A DNA stretch of 46,490 nucleotides from an uncultured Altererythrobacter sp. (GTDB lineage Bacteria > Pseudomonadota > Alphaproteobacteria > Sphingomonadales > Sphingomonadaceae): the NCBI GenBank assembly GCA_913056125.1, contig CAJXNC010000016.1:1-46490 (forward strand), read 5' to 3'. A program made the translations under genes and the position numbers. Positions within the stretch are counted from its first letter, which is position 1. Each line of letters starts with the position of its first letter. The notes beneath the pieces were generated by a model. That model did no database searches and was not told where the DNA came from. It saw only the letters and a list, made by a program, of their open reading frames with translations. Below, piece by piece: positions 8,433 to 17,044 of this stretch.

Positions 8433-8450
8433 TCAGGCGTCTTCGCCTGA
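8433..8450. repeat. Perfect hairpin TCAGGCG-TCTT-CGCCTGA
   Basis: Seven-base-pair stem with a four-base loop, 15 bases before the mature 5' end of tRNA-Leu. It may be a processing or termination structure in the tRNA leader; function not known. Confidence 0.6.
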
Positions 8451-8465
8451 GGGATTCGTCGGGCC

Positions 8466-8550
8466 GCGGGCGTGGCGGAACTGGTAGACGCGCTGGTTTT
8501 AGGTACCAGTATCGAAAGATGTGGGGGTTCGAGTCCCTTCGCCCGCACCA
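8466..8550 (+). tRNA. tRNA-Leu (anticodon UAG)
   Basis: Acceptor arm GCGGGCG pairs with CGCCCGC, discriminator A, and CCA is encoded (8548-8550). The anticodon stem CTGGT/ACCAG closes the loop TTTAGGT, giving anticodon UAG for CUA codons. A long class II variable arm and the T-arm GGGTTCGAGTCCC are present. Length 85 bases. It lies immediately upstream of tig. Confidence 0.97.
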
Positions 8551-8597
8551 GTTCCATCGTGTGCTGGGCCTGGAATGTTATTGAGAAGGCATGAGAA

Positions 8598-10115
8598 ATG
8601 CAGATCGTCGAAACGACAAATGAAGGCCTGAAGCGCGCCTATTCGCTGACCATCCCGGCCAAGGACATCGAAGCCAAGATCGATGCGGAAGTGAAGAAGA
8701 TCGCTCCGCAAGTGCGCATGCCGGGGTTCCGTCCGGGCAAGGTCCCCGCAAACCTGATCCGCAAGATGCACGGCGATGCCCTGCATTCCGACGTACTCAA
8801 CACCACATTGCGTGAATCGGTCGAAGGCCTGATCAAGGACAAGGAGCTGCGCCCCGCGCTGCAGCCCAAGGTCGAGATGACCGAAGGTTATGAGCAGGGC
8901 AAGGATGCCGAGCTCACTGTCGAGGTTGAAGTGCTTCCCGAAATCGAGGCACCTTGGATCGAAGGTCTCAAGCTGGAAAAGCTCAACGTCCCGGTTTCCG
9001 ACGAAGCGATGGACGAAGCACTGGCCAAGGTGGCCGAGAACCAGAAGAGCTACAAGGACGCGGCCAAGACCAAGAAGGCTGGCGAAGGCGACCAGCTGAT
9101 CATCGATTTCGTCGGCCGCGTGGACGGCGAGGAATTCGAAGGCGGCAAGGCCGAGGATACCCCGCTGGTGCTCGGCTCAGGCCAGTTCATTCCCGGCTTC
9201 GAGGACCAGCTGACAGGCGTGAAGACCGGCGACACCAAGACGATCACCGTAACCTTCCCGGAAGACTATCCGGCAGAGCACCTGAAGGGCAAGGACGCCG
9301 AATTCGACGTCACCGTGAAGCAGGTCAAGGTCGAGACGGAAACCAAGGTCGACGAAGAATTCGCCAAGAGCCTGGGCCTCGAAAGCCTCGACAAGCTCAA
9401 GGAGATCCTCAAGGGCCAGCTCGAGCAGGAAACTGCCGGCCTCACGCGTACGCAAATGAAGCGCCAACTGCTCGACAAGCTGGCTGCCGACTATGATTTC
9501 GAAGTGCCGCCGACGATGGTCGAGGCCGAGTTCGAGCAGATCTGGAACCAGCTCCAGGCCGAAGCCGCGCGCGAGGAAGATCCCGAAGCAGCGCAGAAGG
9601 AACTGGAAGCCGAGAAGGAAGACTATCGCGCCATCGCGGTGCGTCGTGTTCGCCTCGGCCTGCTGCTGTCCGAGATCGGCCAGGCCAACAAGGTCGAGAT
9701 CACCCAGCAGGAAATGTCCATGCTGATCCAGCAGGCGGCGCAGCAGTACCGCCCGGAAGATCGCGAGCGGTTCCTCGAATATGTCCGCCAGGACGCCATG
9801 GCCCAGGCCCAGCTGCGCGCCCCGCTTTACGAGGACAAGGTGGTCGACTTCCTGTTCGACAATGCCGAAGTGACCGAGCGTGACGTAACGCGCGAGGAGC
9901 TTGAAGCCGCAATCGAAGCCGAAGAAGCTCCTGTCGAGGAGAAGAAAGCACCGGCCAAAAAGAAAGCTCCCGCCAAGAAGGCAGCAGCGAAGAAGGCCCC
10001 GGCCAAGGCCGCTGCCGAGAAGAAGCCTGCGGCGAAGAAAGCTCCTGCCAAGAAACCGGCAGCCAAGAAGCCCGCTGCGAAAAAGGCGCCAGCCAAGAAG
10101 GCCGACGCCGAATAG
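8598..10115 (+). CDS. tig: Trigger factor with Lys/Ala/Pro repeat tail
   Basis: 505 residues. The N-terminal ribosome-binding domain contains the signature GFRPGKVPANLIRK (about residues 43-56). It is followed by an FKBP-type peptidyl-prolyl isomerase domain (DQLIIDFVGRVDGEEFEGG, about 165-185) and the helical C-terminal chaperone domain. The protein chaperones nascent chains at the ribosome exit. The last 65 or so residues are an unusual basic tail of APAKK/AAKK units reminiscent of histone H1 tails, making it about 70 residues longer than the usual 430-450. ATG start at 8598, with GAGAAGG upstream. A strong terminator follows. Confidence 0.97.
   Translation: MQIVETTNEGLKRAYSLTIPAKDIEAKIDAEVKKIAPQVRMPGFRPGKVPANLIRKMHGDALHSDVLNTTLRESVEGLIKDKELRPALQPKVEMTEGYEQGKDAELTVEVEVLPEIEAPWIEGLKLEKLNVPVSDEAMDEALAKVAENQKSYKDAAKTKKAGEGDQLIIDFVGRVDGEEFEGGKAEDTPLVLGSGQFIPGFEDQLTGVKTGDTKTITVTFPEDYPAEHLKGKDAEFDVTVKQVKVETETKVDEEFAKSLGLESLDKLKEILKGQLEQETAGLTRTQMKRQLLDKLAADYDFEVPPTMVEAEFEQIWNQLQAEAAREEDPEAAQKELEAEKEDYRAIAVRRVRLGLLLSEIGQANKVEITQQEMSMLIQQAAQQYRPEDRERFLEYVRQDAMAQAQLRAPLYEDKVVDFLFDNAEVTERDVTREELEAAIEAEEAPVEEKKAPAKKKAPAKKAAAKKAPAKAAAEKKPAAKKAPAKKPAAKKPAAKKAPAKKADAE
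9925..10112 (+). repeat. Low-complexity PAKK/AAKK coding repeat in tig
   Basis: Repeated AAG-GC[CGA] codon blocks encode about 12 tandem variants of (A)PAKK, AAKK and EKKPAAKK. The repeat is imperfect at DNA level, so it could expand or contract between strains. Confidence 0.8.
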
Positions 10116-10136
10116 GCTTCAGCTACACACCAAACA

Positions 10137-10176
10137 AAAAAGGGCGGCCTCACCGATTGGTGGCGCCGCCCTTTTT
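10137..10176. terminator. Bidirectional intrinsic terminator after tig
   Basis: The stem AGGGCGGC / GCCGCCCT is flanked by a run of A on the left and TTTTT on the right. It can therefore end transcripts from both tig (plus) and the convergent TonB-dependent-receptor-like gene (minus). Confidence 0.85.
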
Positions 10177-10199
10177 GTATCCTGCAATGGCAGGTCCGG

Positions 10200-12347
10200 T
10201 CAGAAGCTACCCGAGATACTCAGGTTGAATGACCGGCCGTCGAGCGTACGGCGCAATTCCCTGCCGCGCAGCAGCGCATCGGGCCCGCGCGGCCCATCGA
10301 AGATGAAGCGATCATTGATCTGCGGACGATCGAAGAGGTTCCCTGCGCTGAGGCGTACCGTCAGGCCGAACACATCCTTGTTCTCGACAAACAGCGACGC
10401 ATCGATCGTCGTCTGGTCGGAGAAGGTCCGTTCAGTCACGCGATAATTGAGGCTCGATCCCGAATCGTCGACCGAGAAGCCCCAGGCCCAGTTGGTGTCC
10501 GGCACGTCATGGCGGAAATCGGTGCGCCAGAACCAGACATTGGCCCCGTCGAACCGGCGATTGAAACCGGTCACCGGATCTTCCAGACTGGAATCTTCCA
10601 GGGACAGCGTTGCATCGATCTTGGCACCCTGCCAGCCCAGGGCGGCCAGTTCCAGGCGGCCATTCAGCCTCGCGCCGTGGCGCGAGGCGCTTTCGAGATT
10701 GCCGCGTGCTTCGCCCCCGCCCTCGACAGGAATGACGATCAGCAAATCCTCGATCTCGTGCCGGAAGAAGCTGATGGTCGCATTGCCCCAGGCGCCGAAA
10801 TTCTTGTTGAGCTCGATCTCGGCTTCCCAGCTTTGCTGCGGGCGCAGCTCGTTATTGCCCGCATCTTCATTGTCGTCGCTCAGGTTCACACTGGCCAGGA
10901 AGTCACCGAAGTTGAGCTGGCCAACCCGACGGGCAATTTCGAAGCTGACATCGAGAGTATCCGTTGCGGTCCAGGCGAAATTGAGCGAGCCCTTGGGGCG
11001 CAGGAAGGTGCGCGAGAGTGGGTTGGAACCGGTCTGCGCAATAGTCGAATGCTCTGCCCCGACCTGCAATTGCATGGCGAGATTGCCGGTGATCGGCCGT
11101 CCATAGCTGAGGATGGATTCGTAGCGGTCCTCGGTAACGCCGCCCGAACCGGCCGGGAAAGGGAAGTCGATGAAGTCCTCGGTAACAGGATCGTAGATGG
11201 CCAGCGAGCCCTGTTGGTCAAGGCGGTTGAAGGCCGCCTCAGCCGAAATCTGCCAGTCGGCGCCCCATAGCTGCCAGCTATATTCTCCACGGGCAATTCG
11301 CTCGCCCGTCTGGCTGGCGCGGCCGAACTGGCTACCGGAAAGCGGAAGACCCTCCTGGTCGAAGAAGGATGTCGAGACGAAATCGCCATCCTGGAAGCTC
11401 TCCAGCGCGATCAGCTTGAGTTTGCCGGGGCCAAGCGGGAATTCGATATCCGCACCGATCTCGTAATTATACTCGTTGTTGCGGCCACCAAACTGCTCCT
11501 GCAGCGCTGGCAGCGGATTGAGTTCGGTACGGGTCTCGATGGTTGTGCTGCGGAATCGAACAAGACCGAATGAAAGATTGAGATTGGCCTTCACATCGGG
11601 CGCGATATCGAGCGAGAAGATACCAGTGATGCTAGGGCGACGGAACTTGCGTGGTCCCTCGTAATATCGCTGGTCCACGACGCCGTTCGCGTCGATGATA
11701 TCGAAAGTCCCTTCCTGGCCGCCCTTGAAGCCGCCCACATCGGCGGCGATGGTGTAGCTGAGATCTCCGGTCGACCCGCGCACCGAGACATTGCCCTGGA
11801 GGAAATTGAAACCTCCAACCCCGGTGGAATAGCGTGGCCGCCATGAGAACTGGCCGGACATGCTGCTCGTCTCGCGAACGATGACATTGGCGACGCGACC
11901 CGAAAGGCCAGGGATTTCCAACGTCGAACCGTCGACCACGTCGATGCGTATGACGTTGGCCACAGGAATACGCGCCAGTTCGTCGCGCGTGCTAGTGGAC
12001 TTGCTGGAGATTCGATCGCCATTGATCAGGAGATTGCCTGATGCTTCACCGAAGCCGCGACCTCCGCCGCCCCCAAAACCGCCACCGCCACCCTGGATGT
12101 TCAAACCCGGGATCTCTTCGACCAGGTCGAGCGCGTTGCGCGGCGCGAACTGCGCGAAATCCGCCGGGTAATAGACGCGCGGCGCGTTGGCGACCGGGAA
12201 ATTCTCTTCCTCTGCCGGCGGTGGATTCTCAACCCCGCCCAACTCGGCAAGCGGATCGGGCGAACCCTGCGCCCATGCAGGATTGGCCGCAAAGGCAAGT
12301 GCGGCGCCGAGGGCGATCCGCCCGGTATTCAAGGCCAGGTTCGGCAA
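10200..12347 (-). CDS. TonB-dependent-receptor-like outer membrane protein, copy 1
   Basis: 715 residues from a TTG (GGGA five to eight bases upstream), with a signal peptide ending in AWAQG. A plug-like domain (about 60-160: FAQFAPRNALDLVEEIPG, then GNLLINGDRISSKS and LEIPGLSGRVANVIV) precedes a long beta-barrel that ends in FNLSISGSF with a terminal Phe. Inside the plug is a glycine run (GGGGGFGGGGGRG), unusual beside its paralogue. These proteins carry scarce nutrients across the outer membrane using TonB energy; no clear TonB box is seen. A paralogue lies at 14032-16128 and the two flank a secreted amidase. An inverted repeat sits 63-87 bases upstream of the start. Confidence 0.85.
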   Translation of the reverse strand: MPNLALNTGRIALGAALAFAANPAWAQGSPDPLAELGGVENPPPAEEENFPVANAPRVYYPADFAQFAPRNALDLVEEIPGLNIQGGGGGFGGGGGRGFGEASGNLLINGDRISSKSTSTRDELARIPVANVIRIDVVDGSTLEIPGLSGRVANVIVRETSSMSGQFSWRPRYSTGVGGFNFLQGNVSVRGSTGDLSYTIAADVGGFKGGQEGTFDIIDANGVVDQRYYEGPRKFRRPSITGIFSLDIAPDVKANLNLSFGLVRFRSTTIETRTELNPLPALQEQFGGRNNEYNYEIGADIEFPLGPGKLKLIALESFQDGDFVSTSFFDQEGLPLSGSQFGRASQTGERIARGEYSWQLWGADWQISAEAAFNRLDQQGSLAIYDPVTEDFIDFPFPAGSGGVTEDRYESILSYGRPITGNLAMQLQVGAEHSTIAQTGSNPLSRTFLRPKGSLNFAWTATDTLDVSFEIARRVGQLNFGDFLASVNLSDDNEDAGNNELRPQQSWEAEIELNKNFGAWGNATISFFRHEIEDLLIVIPVEGGGEARGNLESASRHGARLNGRLELAALGWQGAKIDATLSLEDSSLEDPVTGFNRRFDGANVWFWRTDFRHDVPDTNWAWGFSVDDSGSSLNYRVTERTFSDQTTIDASLFVENKDVFGLTVRLSAGNLFDRPQINDRFIFDGPRGPDALLRGRELRRTLDGRSFNLSISGSF

Positions 12348-12409
12348 CTGATCCCATCCATCAGATTGACTAAGTCCGGGCCGCTATACGGCCTCGCCCT
12401 TGGGAACAA

Positions 12410-12434
12410 GTTACAACTGGTAAGCAATTGTAAC
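12410..12434. promoter_or_regulatory. Candidate operator GTTACAA-N11-TTGTAAC
   Basis: A perfect seven-base inverted repeat with an 11-base spacer in the 99-base gap between the amidase stop and the start of TonB-receptor copy 1. It is AT-rich in a GC-rich genome and has no T-tract, so it fits a dimeric repressor site better than a terminator. Confidence 0.45.
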
Positions 12435-12446
12435 ATTTCCCCGGTT

Positions 12447-13991
12447 TCACTCCGGTTCCCAAGGCGCAAAGCGCGGTTCCGGCAAGGTGACGCTGCGAAC
12501 GCGTTCATAGGCGGCACCCGCCTGTAAAATAGCGTGATCGGCCCACTTGGCTCCGATGAAGGACAGGCCCACGGGCAGTCCTTCGACATCCCCCATCGGC
12601 ACGGTGAGATGCGGATAACCGGCAATCGCGGCAAGGCTCCCAGCGCCAATCCCGTTCGCGAAATGATCGCCAAGTACCAGGTCGATCGGCCAAGCCGGTC
12701 CTTCGGTCGGTGCGATCAAGAATTCGACCTGGTTTTCCGCCAGCAGGCGGTCGATCCCTTCGGGGCCGGCCAGGCGGAAGGAATTGGCGCGCGCGGCCTC
12801 ATAGGCCTCCCGGTCGGTGGTTTGCTCGGCAGCGAGGAAGACCTCCTGCCCGAACCAGCGCAATTCCTGCGCAGCATGCTCTTCATTGAAGGCGATCAGC
12901 CCGGCAAGGTCGCGCGCTGGCAAATCAGCCGGTGAGCTTTGCAGATAGGCCGCTATCCCCTCGCGGAACTCGTAGAGCAGGACGGTGTACTCGTCCGCCC
13001 ACATGCTCTCATCCATTTCGTATTCGATATCGACCAGCTGCGCCCCGGCGCTGCGCAAATCCTCCAGCGCCTGCTCGAACACGGCGGTGACGCGGGGGTC
13101 GTCACCCACCTGGTTGCGCAACACGCCAATGCGCCGCCCGAGCAGCGAGGCCGAGCCCAGCTCCTGTGTGAAGTTGATCGCATATTCATCGGCCGCCGCT
13201 GTCGCCGGGTCCGCCGGATCGCTCCCCGCAATCGCGCTCAGCAGCAGCGCCGCGTCATAAACGCTGCGCGCCATCGGCCCTGCGGTGTCCTGCGAAGAAC
13301 TGAGCGGGACGATATGCGTGCGGCTGACGAGGCCAACCGTGGGCTTGAAACCGACCACGCCGTTCACGCTGGCCGGGCAGGTGATCGAACCATCGGTCTC
13401 CGTTCCGATGGCCGCCCAAGCAAAATAGGCCGCCACTGCCGCGCCGCTGCCCGAGGAGGAACCACAGGCATTTCGGTCGGTGGCGTAGGGGTTCTTTGTC
13501 TGCCCGCCCACCGCGCTCCAGCCGCTGGTGGAATTGTCGCCGCGGAAATTGGCCCATTCGGAAAGGTTGGTCTTGCCGAGCACGATACCGCCCGCCGCGC
13601 GCAACCGCGCGATCAGCGGGGCATCGCGATTTGTACGATTGTCGGCGAGGGCAAGCGAACCCGCCGTGGTCGGCCATTCCACGGTCTCGATATTATCCTT
13701 CACCAGCACGGCGCGGCCGGACAGAAGCGTGCCATTAAGCACTGCATCTTCCGCCTGTTGTCCTGCCGCATTGTTGGCTGCGATGACGGCATTGAGCATG
13801 GGACCTGCATCGTCCCGCCGGGCGATGCGCTCCAGCATCGTCAATGCCTCGATCTCGGCATCCTGCGCTCGCATTTCGAGCGTAGGGATCCGCTGGTCGG
13901 CAATGACAATGGTTTCGCGCGGCGCCTCCTGCGCGTGGACCGGCATTGCGGCCAGCGCCAGCGTTGTCAGGGCAAGTAGCTTCCTAAGCAT
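12447..13991 (-). CDS. Secreted amidase-signature hydrolase
   Basis: 514 residues with an N-terminal signal peptide ([20 protein letters not shown]) and an amidase-signature (AS) domain. The Ser-cisSer-Lys triad is recognisable: lysine K98 in AVLVKDN, the serine-rich [12 protein letters not shown] loop, and the nucleophile region [15 protein letters not shown] enzymes hydrolyse amide bonds. The signal peptide places this one in the periplasm or outer membrane, unlike cytoplasmic GatA. It lies between two paralogous TonB-dependent-receptor-like genes on the same strand (40 and 99 base gaps), suggesting import and cleavage of an amide-containing compound. Substrate unknown. Confidence 0.9.
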   Translation of the reverse strand: MLRKLLALTTLALAAMPVHAQEAPRETIVIADQRIPTLEMRAQDAEIEALTMLERIARRDDAGPMLNAVIAANNAAGQQAEDAVLNGTLLSGRAVLVKDNIETVEWPTTAGSLALADNRTNRDAPLIARLRAAGGIVLGKTNLSEWANFRGDNSTSGWSAVGGQTKNPYATDRNACGSSSGSGAAVAAYFAWAAIGTETDGSITCPASVNGVVGFKPTVGLVSRTHIVPLSSSQDTAGPMARSVYDAALLLSAIAGSDPADPATAAADEYAINFTQELGSASLLGRRIGVLRNQVGDDPRVTAVFEQALEDLRSAGAQLVDIEYEMDESMWADEYTVLLYEFREGIAAYLQSSPADLPARDLAGLIAFNEEHAAQELRWFGQEVFLAAEQTTDREAYEAARANSFRLAGPEGIDRLLAENQVEFLIAPTEGPAWPIDLVLGDHFANGIGAGSLAAIAGYPHLTVPMGDVEGLPVGLSFIGAKWADHAILQAGAAYERVRSVTLPEPRFAPWEPE

Positions 13992-14031
13992 TGTCCCATT
14001 GTGCGCCGCAGCGCCCGGGCTGACAATACCT

Positions 14032-16128
14032 CTAGAAGTCCCCGCTCAGCTGCAGGCGGAAGATCGGCTGCACCGAGAGGTCGCGATGCTCGGTAAACAG
14101 CACGGGCGAGCTGTCGCGCGGCCCGTCATAGACCGTGCGATCAAGCAGGGCGCGGCCATCGGTCAAATTGAACACCTGGAAGTTGAGCGTCATGCCGAGC
14201 ACGTCCTTATGCTCGATAAAGGCATAGGTGTAGGTCGGCCCCTCATAGTCGCGCCCGACTTCGGCAAGCCGATAATAGGGCAGTGTATGATTGTAGTCGA
14301 AACCTGCGCCCCAGGCCCAGTCGGTTCCGGGAATGTCGTGCCGCAATTCGGCATTGGCGCTGATATCGGTCTGCCCGCTGAAGGGACGCGATATGCCGGT
14401 CAGCGGATCTTCGAGATCGGTATCGCGATAGACGAAGGTGGTATCGAGCTTGGCCCCGTTAAAACCAATTTCCGAAAGCTCGAAGGTCGAGCGCCAGTCA
14501 TATTGGCGGTAGGTCGCACTGGGGATATTGCCGCGCGTCTCCAGTCCTCCGGGCAGCGGGATCAGCTCGATCCGGTCCTGGTACCAGACATAGAGCACGC
14601 GCAAGGTGGTCGAGCCCCAGCCGCCAAGGTCTTTCTTGACCTCCAGGTCGAGGTCCCAACTTTGCGGCGGTACCAGCTGGGCATTGCCGGCATTGGCCTG
14701 GTTTTGCTGCAGCGAGACGCTGGCGAGAAAATCGCCGAAGGAAAGCTGACCGACATCGCGCGAGAATTTGAGTGAGATGTCGAGATCGTCCATCGCCGTC
14801 CATGACAGCGAGACCGAGCCCTTGGGACGCCAGAACTCGCGGGTCAGCCCGCCCGGGCCGGTCTGCTTGAGCGTGGAATACTCTCCGCCACCGCCGACCT
14901 GCAGCGAAAGTCCGTCCGCGAGCGTGCGGTTATAGGTGAGGATCGCCTCGTAACGGTCCTCGGTCACCCCGCCAGTACCGTTAGGGAAAGCAATCTCGAC
15001 ATAGTCGCCCGCAGGATCGAGATCGAACAGGCTTGAGGTCCGCTCGAGCCGGTTATAGGTCGCCTCTGCATCGAGCTGCCAATTCCCGCCGAGCATATCC
15101 CAGCGATATTCCCCGCGAATGATCCGCTCGCCCGTCTCGGTGCGCGTCGTGAAGCGATTTCCTTCGTCGGGCCTGCCATCGTCATAGGCCAGCACCGATT
15201 GTGCGCGCTGCCTCTGCCGATCATAGCGTTCGAGGCCGATCAGCTTGAGGCGCCCCGGCCCGAGCGCGAAATCCGCATCGCCACCAAACTCATACCCCCA
15301 CCCGCGATTGCGATTGTCGAAATCGCGCAAGAGGTTCACGTCAGTTGCGATGTCGCGATATTCGTCATCGGAGAAATCGGTGTAGCGCCGCGAATAGCTG
15401 GCATTCGCATTGATCACCGTCCCGCCGGAACTGGTCCACTTGGCATTGCCGGAAAGCTGCGGGAAATCGCCGACAAAGCGCAGCAATACGTCCCGGTTCT
15501 CGGTGATATTGCCCATGCCATCGGTGATATAGGCCGTGCCGCCGCCAGCTGCGCCGCGGCCCACTCCGTGCGTGTAGGCAACTGTCCATTCGAAATCATC
15601 GCTCGACCCGCTAAGCGAGACCTCGCCGCCGAAATAACTCGGCTTGGCATATTTGGGCCGCGCAGTGGCGCGATACTCGAAACGCCCGCCGATCGGGCTG
15701 GGCTTGGTGACGACATTGGCGACCTGCCCCGAGAGACCGGGGATGCCAAGCGCCGCACCGTCGAGGATTTCGATCCGTTCGACGCGGCTTGTCGAGATGC
15801 GGCGCAGCTGGTCGAAGATCCCGTCCGACTTGCTCGAAATACGCTCTCCATTGACGAGCACATTGGCACTCGCCTGGCCGAGCCCGCGATCGCCATTGTC
15901 GTCGCGGATCGAAAATCCGGGCACCTGCTGCAGCATGTCGAGCGCATTGCGCGGCGCAAACCGGTCGAAATCTGCGGGGGTGAATACTGTCCCGCATGTC
16001 GCCAGCACGGCGAGCTGCGCCGAAGTGCACAATGTCGCGGCATCCTGCGCCACGACACCCACCGGTGCGAACGATGCGATCGCGGCCCCTGCCAGCAGAT
16101 ATCCCTTGATCCTCAATTCGATCCCCAT
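14032..16128 (-). CDS. TonB-dependent-receptor-like outer membrane protein, copy 2
   Basis: 698 residues, ATG start, signal peptide ending near GVVAQ. It is collinear with copy 1 at 10200-12347. Shared plug blocks are FAPRNALDMLQQVPG, NVLVNGERISSKS and LGIPGLSGQVANVV; shared barrel blocks include GTGGVTEDRYEAILTY and LSFGDFLASV; it ends in FRLQLSGDF. A short Cys pair (LCTSAQLAVLATC) precedes the plug. It is first in the minus-strand run (copy 2, amidase, copy 1) and divergent from clpP. The two copies are clearly diverged paralogues rather than a recent duplication. Ligand unknown; the shared amidase neighbour suggests a peptide-like or amide substrate. Confidence 0.86.
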   Translation of the reverse strand: MGIELRIKGYLLAGAAIASFAPVGVVAQDAATLCTSAQLAVLATCGTVFTPADFDRFAPRNALDMLQQVPGFSIRDDNGDRGLGQASANVLVNGERISSKSDGIFDQLRRISTSRVERIEILDGAALGIPGLSGQVANVVTKPSPIGGRFEYRATARPKYAKPSYFGGEVSLSGSSDDFEWTVAYTHGVGRGAAGGGTAYITDGMGNITENRDVLLRFVGDFPQLSGNAKWTSSGGTVINANASYSRRYTDFSDDEYRDIATDVNLLRDFDNRNRGWGYEFGGDADFALGPGRLKLIGLERYDRQRQRAQSVLAYDDGRPDEGNRFTTRTETGERIIRGEYRWDMLGGNWQLDAEATYNRLERTSSLFDLDPAGDYVEIAFPNGTGGVTEDRYEAILTYNRTLADGLSLQVGGGGEYSTLKQTGPGGLTREFWRPKGSVSLSWTAMDDLDISLKFSRDVGQLSFGDFLASVSLQQNQANAGNAQLVPPQSWDLDLEVKKDLGGWGSTTLRVLYVWYQDRIELIPLPGGLETRGNIPSATYRQYDWRSTFELSEIGFNGAKLDTTFVYRDTDLEDPLTGISRPFSGQTDISANAELRHDIPGTDWAWGAGFDYNHTLPYYRLAEVGRDYEGPTYTYAFIEHKDVLGMTLNFQVFNLTDGRALLDRTVYDGPRDSSPVLFTEHRDLSVQPIFRLQLSGDF

Positions 16129-16233
16129 CCCTGACCACAGCTGTAGTCGTTTCAGTTGATACGGCGATGCGGAACAAAGGATCGGCGCAATCGACGGGTG
16201 ACATATCCCGCTCCATCAGCGTCATGCAGCGGT

Positions 16234-16249
16234 CATTTGTGTGCAAATG
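16234..16249. promoter_or_regulatory. Inverted repeat CATTTG-TGTG-CAAATG
   Basis: Perfect six-base arms with a four-base spacer in the 201-base divergent region between TonB-receptor copy 2 and clpP. A regulator could act on either gene. Function inferred from position only. Confidence 0.4.
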
Positions 16250-16269
16250 GTGCAGAACCGGCGCTGCCT

Positions 16270-16298
16270 CTTGAACATGGCGGCGCCACGCGCGACAT
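16270..16298 (+). promoter_or_regulatory. Possible RpoH-type promoter of clpP
   Basis: CTTGAAC (16270-16276) and CGACAT (16293-16298) are separated by 16 bases and end about 30 bases before the clpP ATG. CTTGAA is the heat-shock sigma -35 core; the -10 match is weaker. RpoH itself is encoded in this window. Confidence 0.4.
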
Positions 16299-16329
16299 AG
16301 GCTCACGCATATCCATAGGAAGGAAATCC

Positions 16330-17010
16330 ATGTTCGACGTCTTCGGCGACAGCAAAGACCGCTTCACCACCGATCCCGTTACCGGCGCGCTCGTGCCGGT
16401 CGTCGTCGAGAGCACCAGCCGCGGCGAGCGTAGCTTCGACATTTTCAGCCGCCTGCTGCGCGAACGCATCGTCTTCGTCACTGGCCAGGTGGAAGACAAT
16501 ATGGCGAGCCTGATCGTGGCCCAGCTGCTGTTCCTCGAAAGCGAGAACAGCCAGGACATTTCCATGTACATCAACTCGCCTGGCGGCGTGGTGACCGCAG
16601 GCATGGCGATCCACGACACCATGCAATACATCAAGCCCAAGGTCCGCACGGTCTGCGTGGGCCAGGCAGCATCGATGGGCAGCTTCTTGCTCGCAGCGGG
16701 TGAGCCCGGCATGCGCGTGGCCCTGCCCAATGCCCGCATCATGGTTCACCAGCCTTCGGGTGGCGCACGCGGCATGGCCTCCGATATCGAGATCCAAGCG
16801 CGCGAAATCCTGCGTATCCGCGAGCGGATGAACGATCTCTACGTCAAATATACCGGCCAGAGCCTCTCCGACATCGAGAAAGCGATGGACCGCGACACCT
16901 TCCTCGAAGCGGAAGAAGCGAAGAAGTTCGGCATTGTCGATGCCGTCTTCGCTCATCGTCCGAAGGGTGAGGAGACCGAGGAAAGCGGCAGCGGCGGCGC
17001 TCCCGAATAA
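16330..17010 (+). CDS. clpP: ATP-dependent Clp protease proteolytic subunit
   Basis: 226 residues, ATG preceded by AGGAAGG. The catalytic triad is visible: S115 in [10 protein letters not shown]140 in IMVHQPSGG and D189 in [11 protein letters not shown]. ClpP forms a double heptamer that degrades substrates unfolded by ClpX or ClpA. The C-terminal tail ([15 protein letters not shown]) is slightly longer than in E. coli. clpX lies 1.4 kb downstream on the same strand, separated by an acyltransferase gene and its own promoter region, so the two need not be co-transcribed. Confidence 0.97.
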   Translation: MFDVFGDSKDRFTTDPVTGALVPVVVESTSRGERSFDIFSRLLRERIVFVTGQVEDNMASLIVAQLLFLESENSQDISMYINSPGGVVTAGMAIHDTMQYIKPKVRTVCVGQAASMGSFLLAAGEPGMRVALPNARIMVHQPSGGARGMASDIEIQAREILRIRERMNDLYVKYTGQSLSDIEKAMDRDTFLEAEEAKKFGIVDAVFAHRPKGEETEESGSGGAPE

Positions 17011-17044
17011 CGAAATTCTAAAGGCGCCGGGGTTAAGGGGCGGC

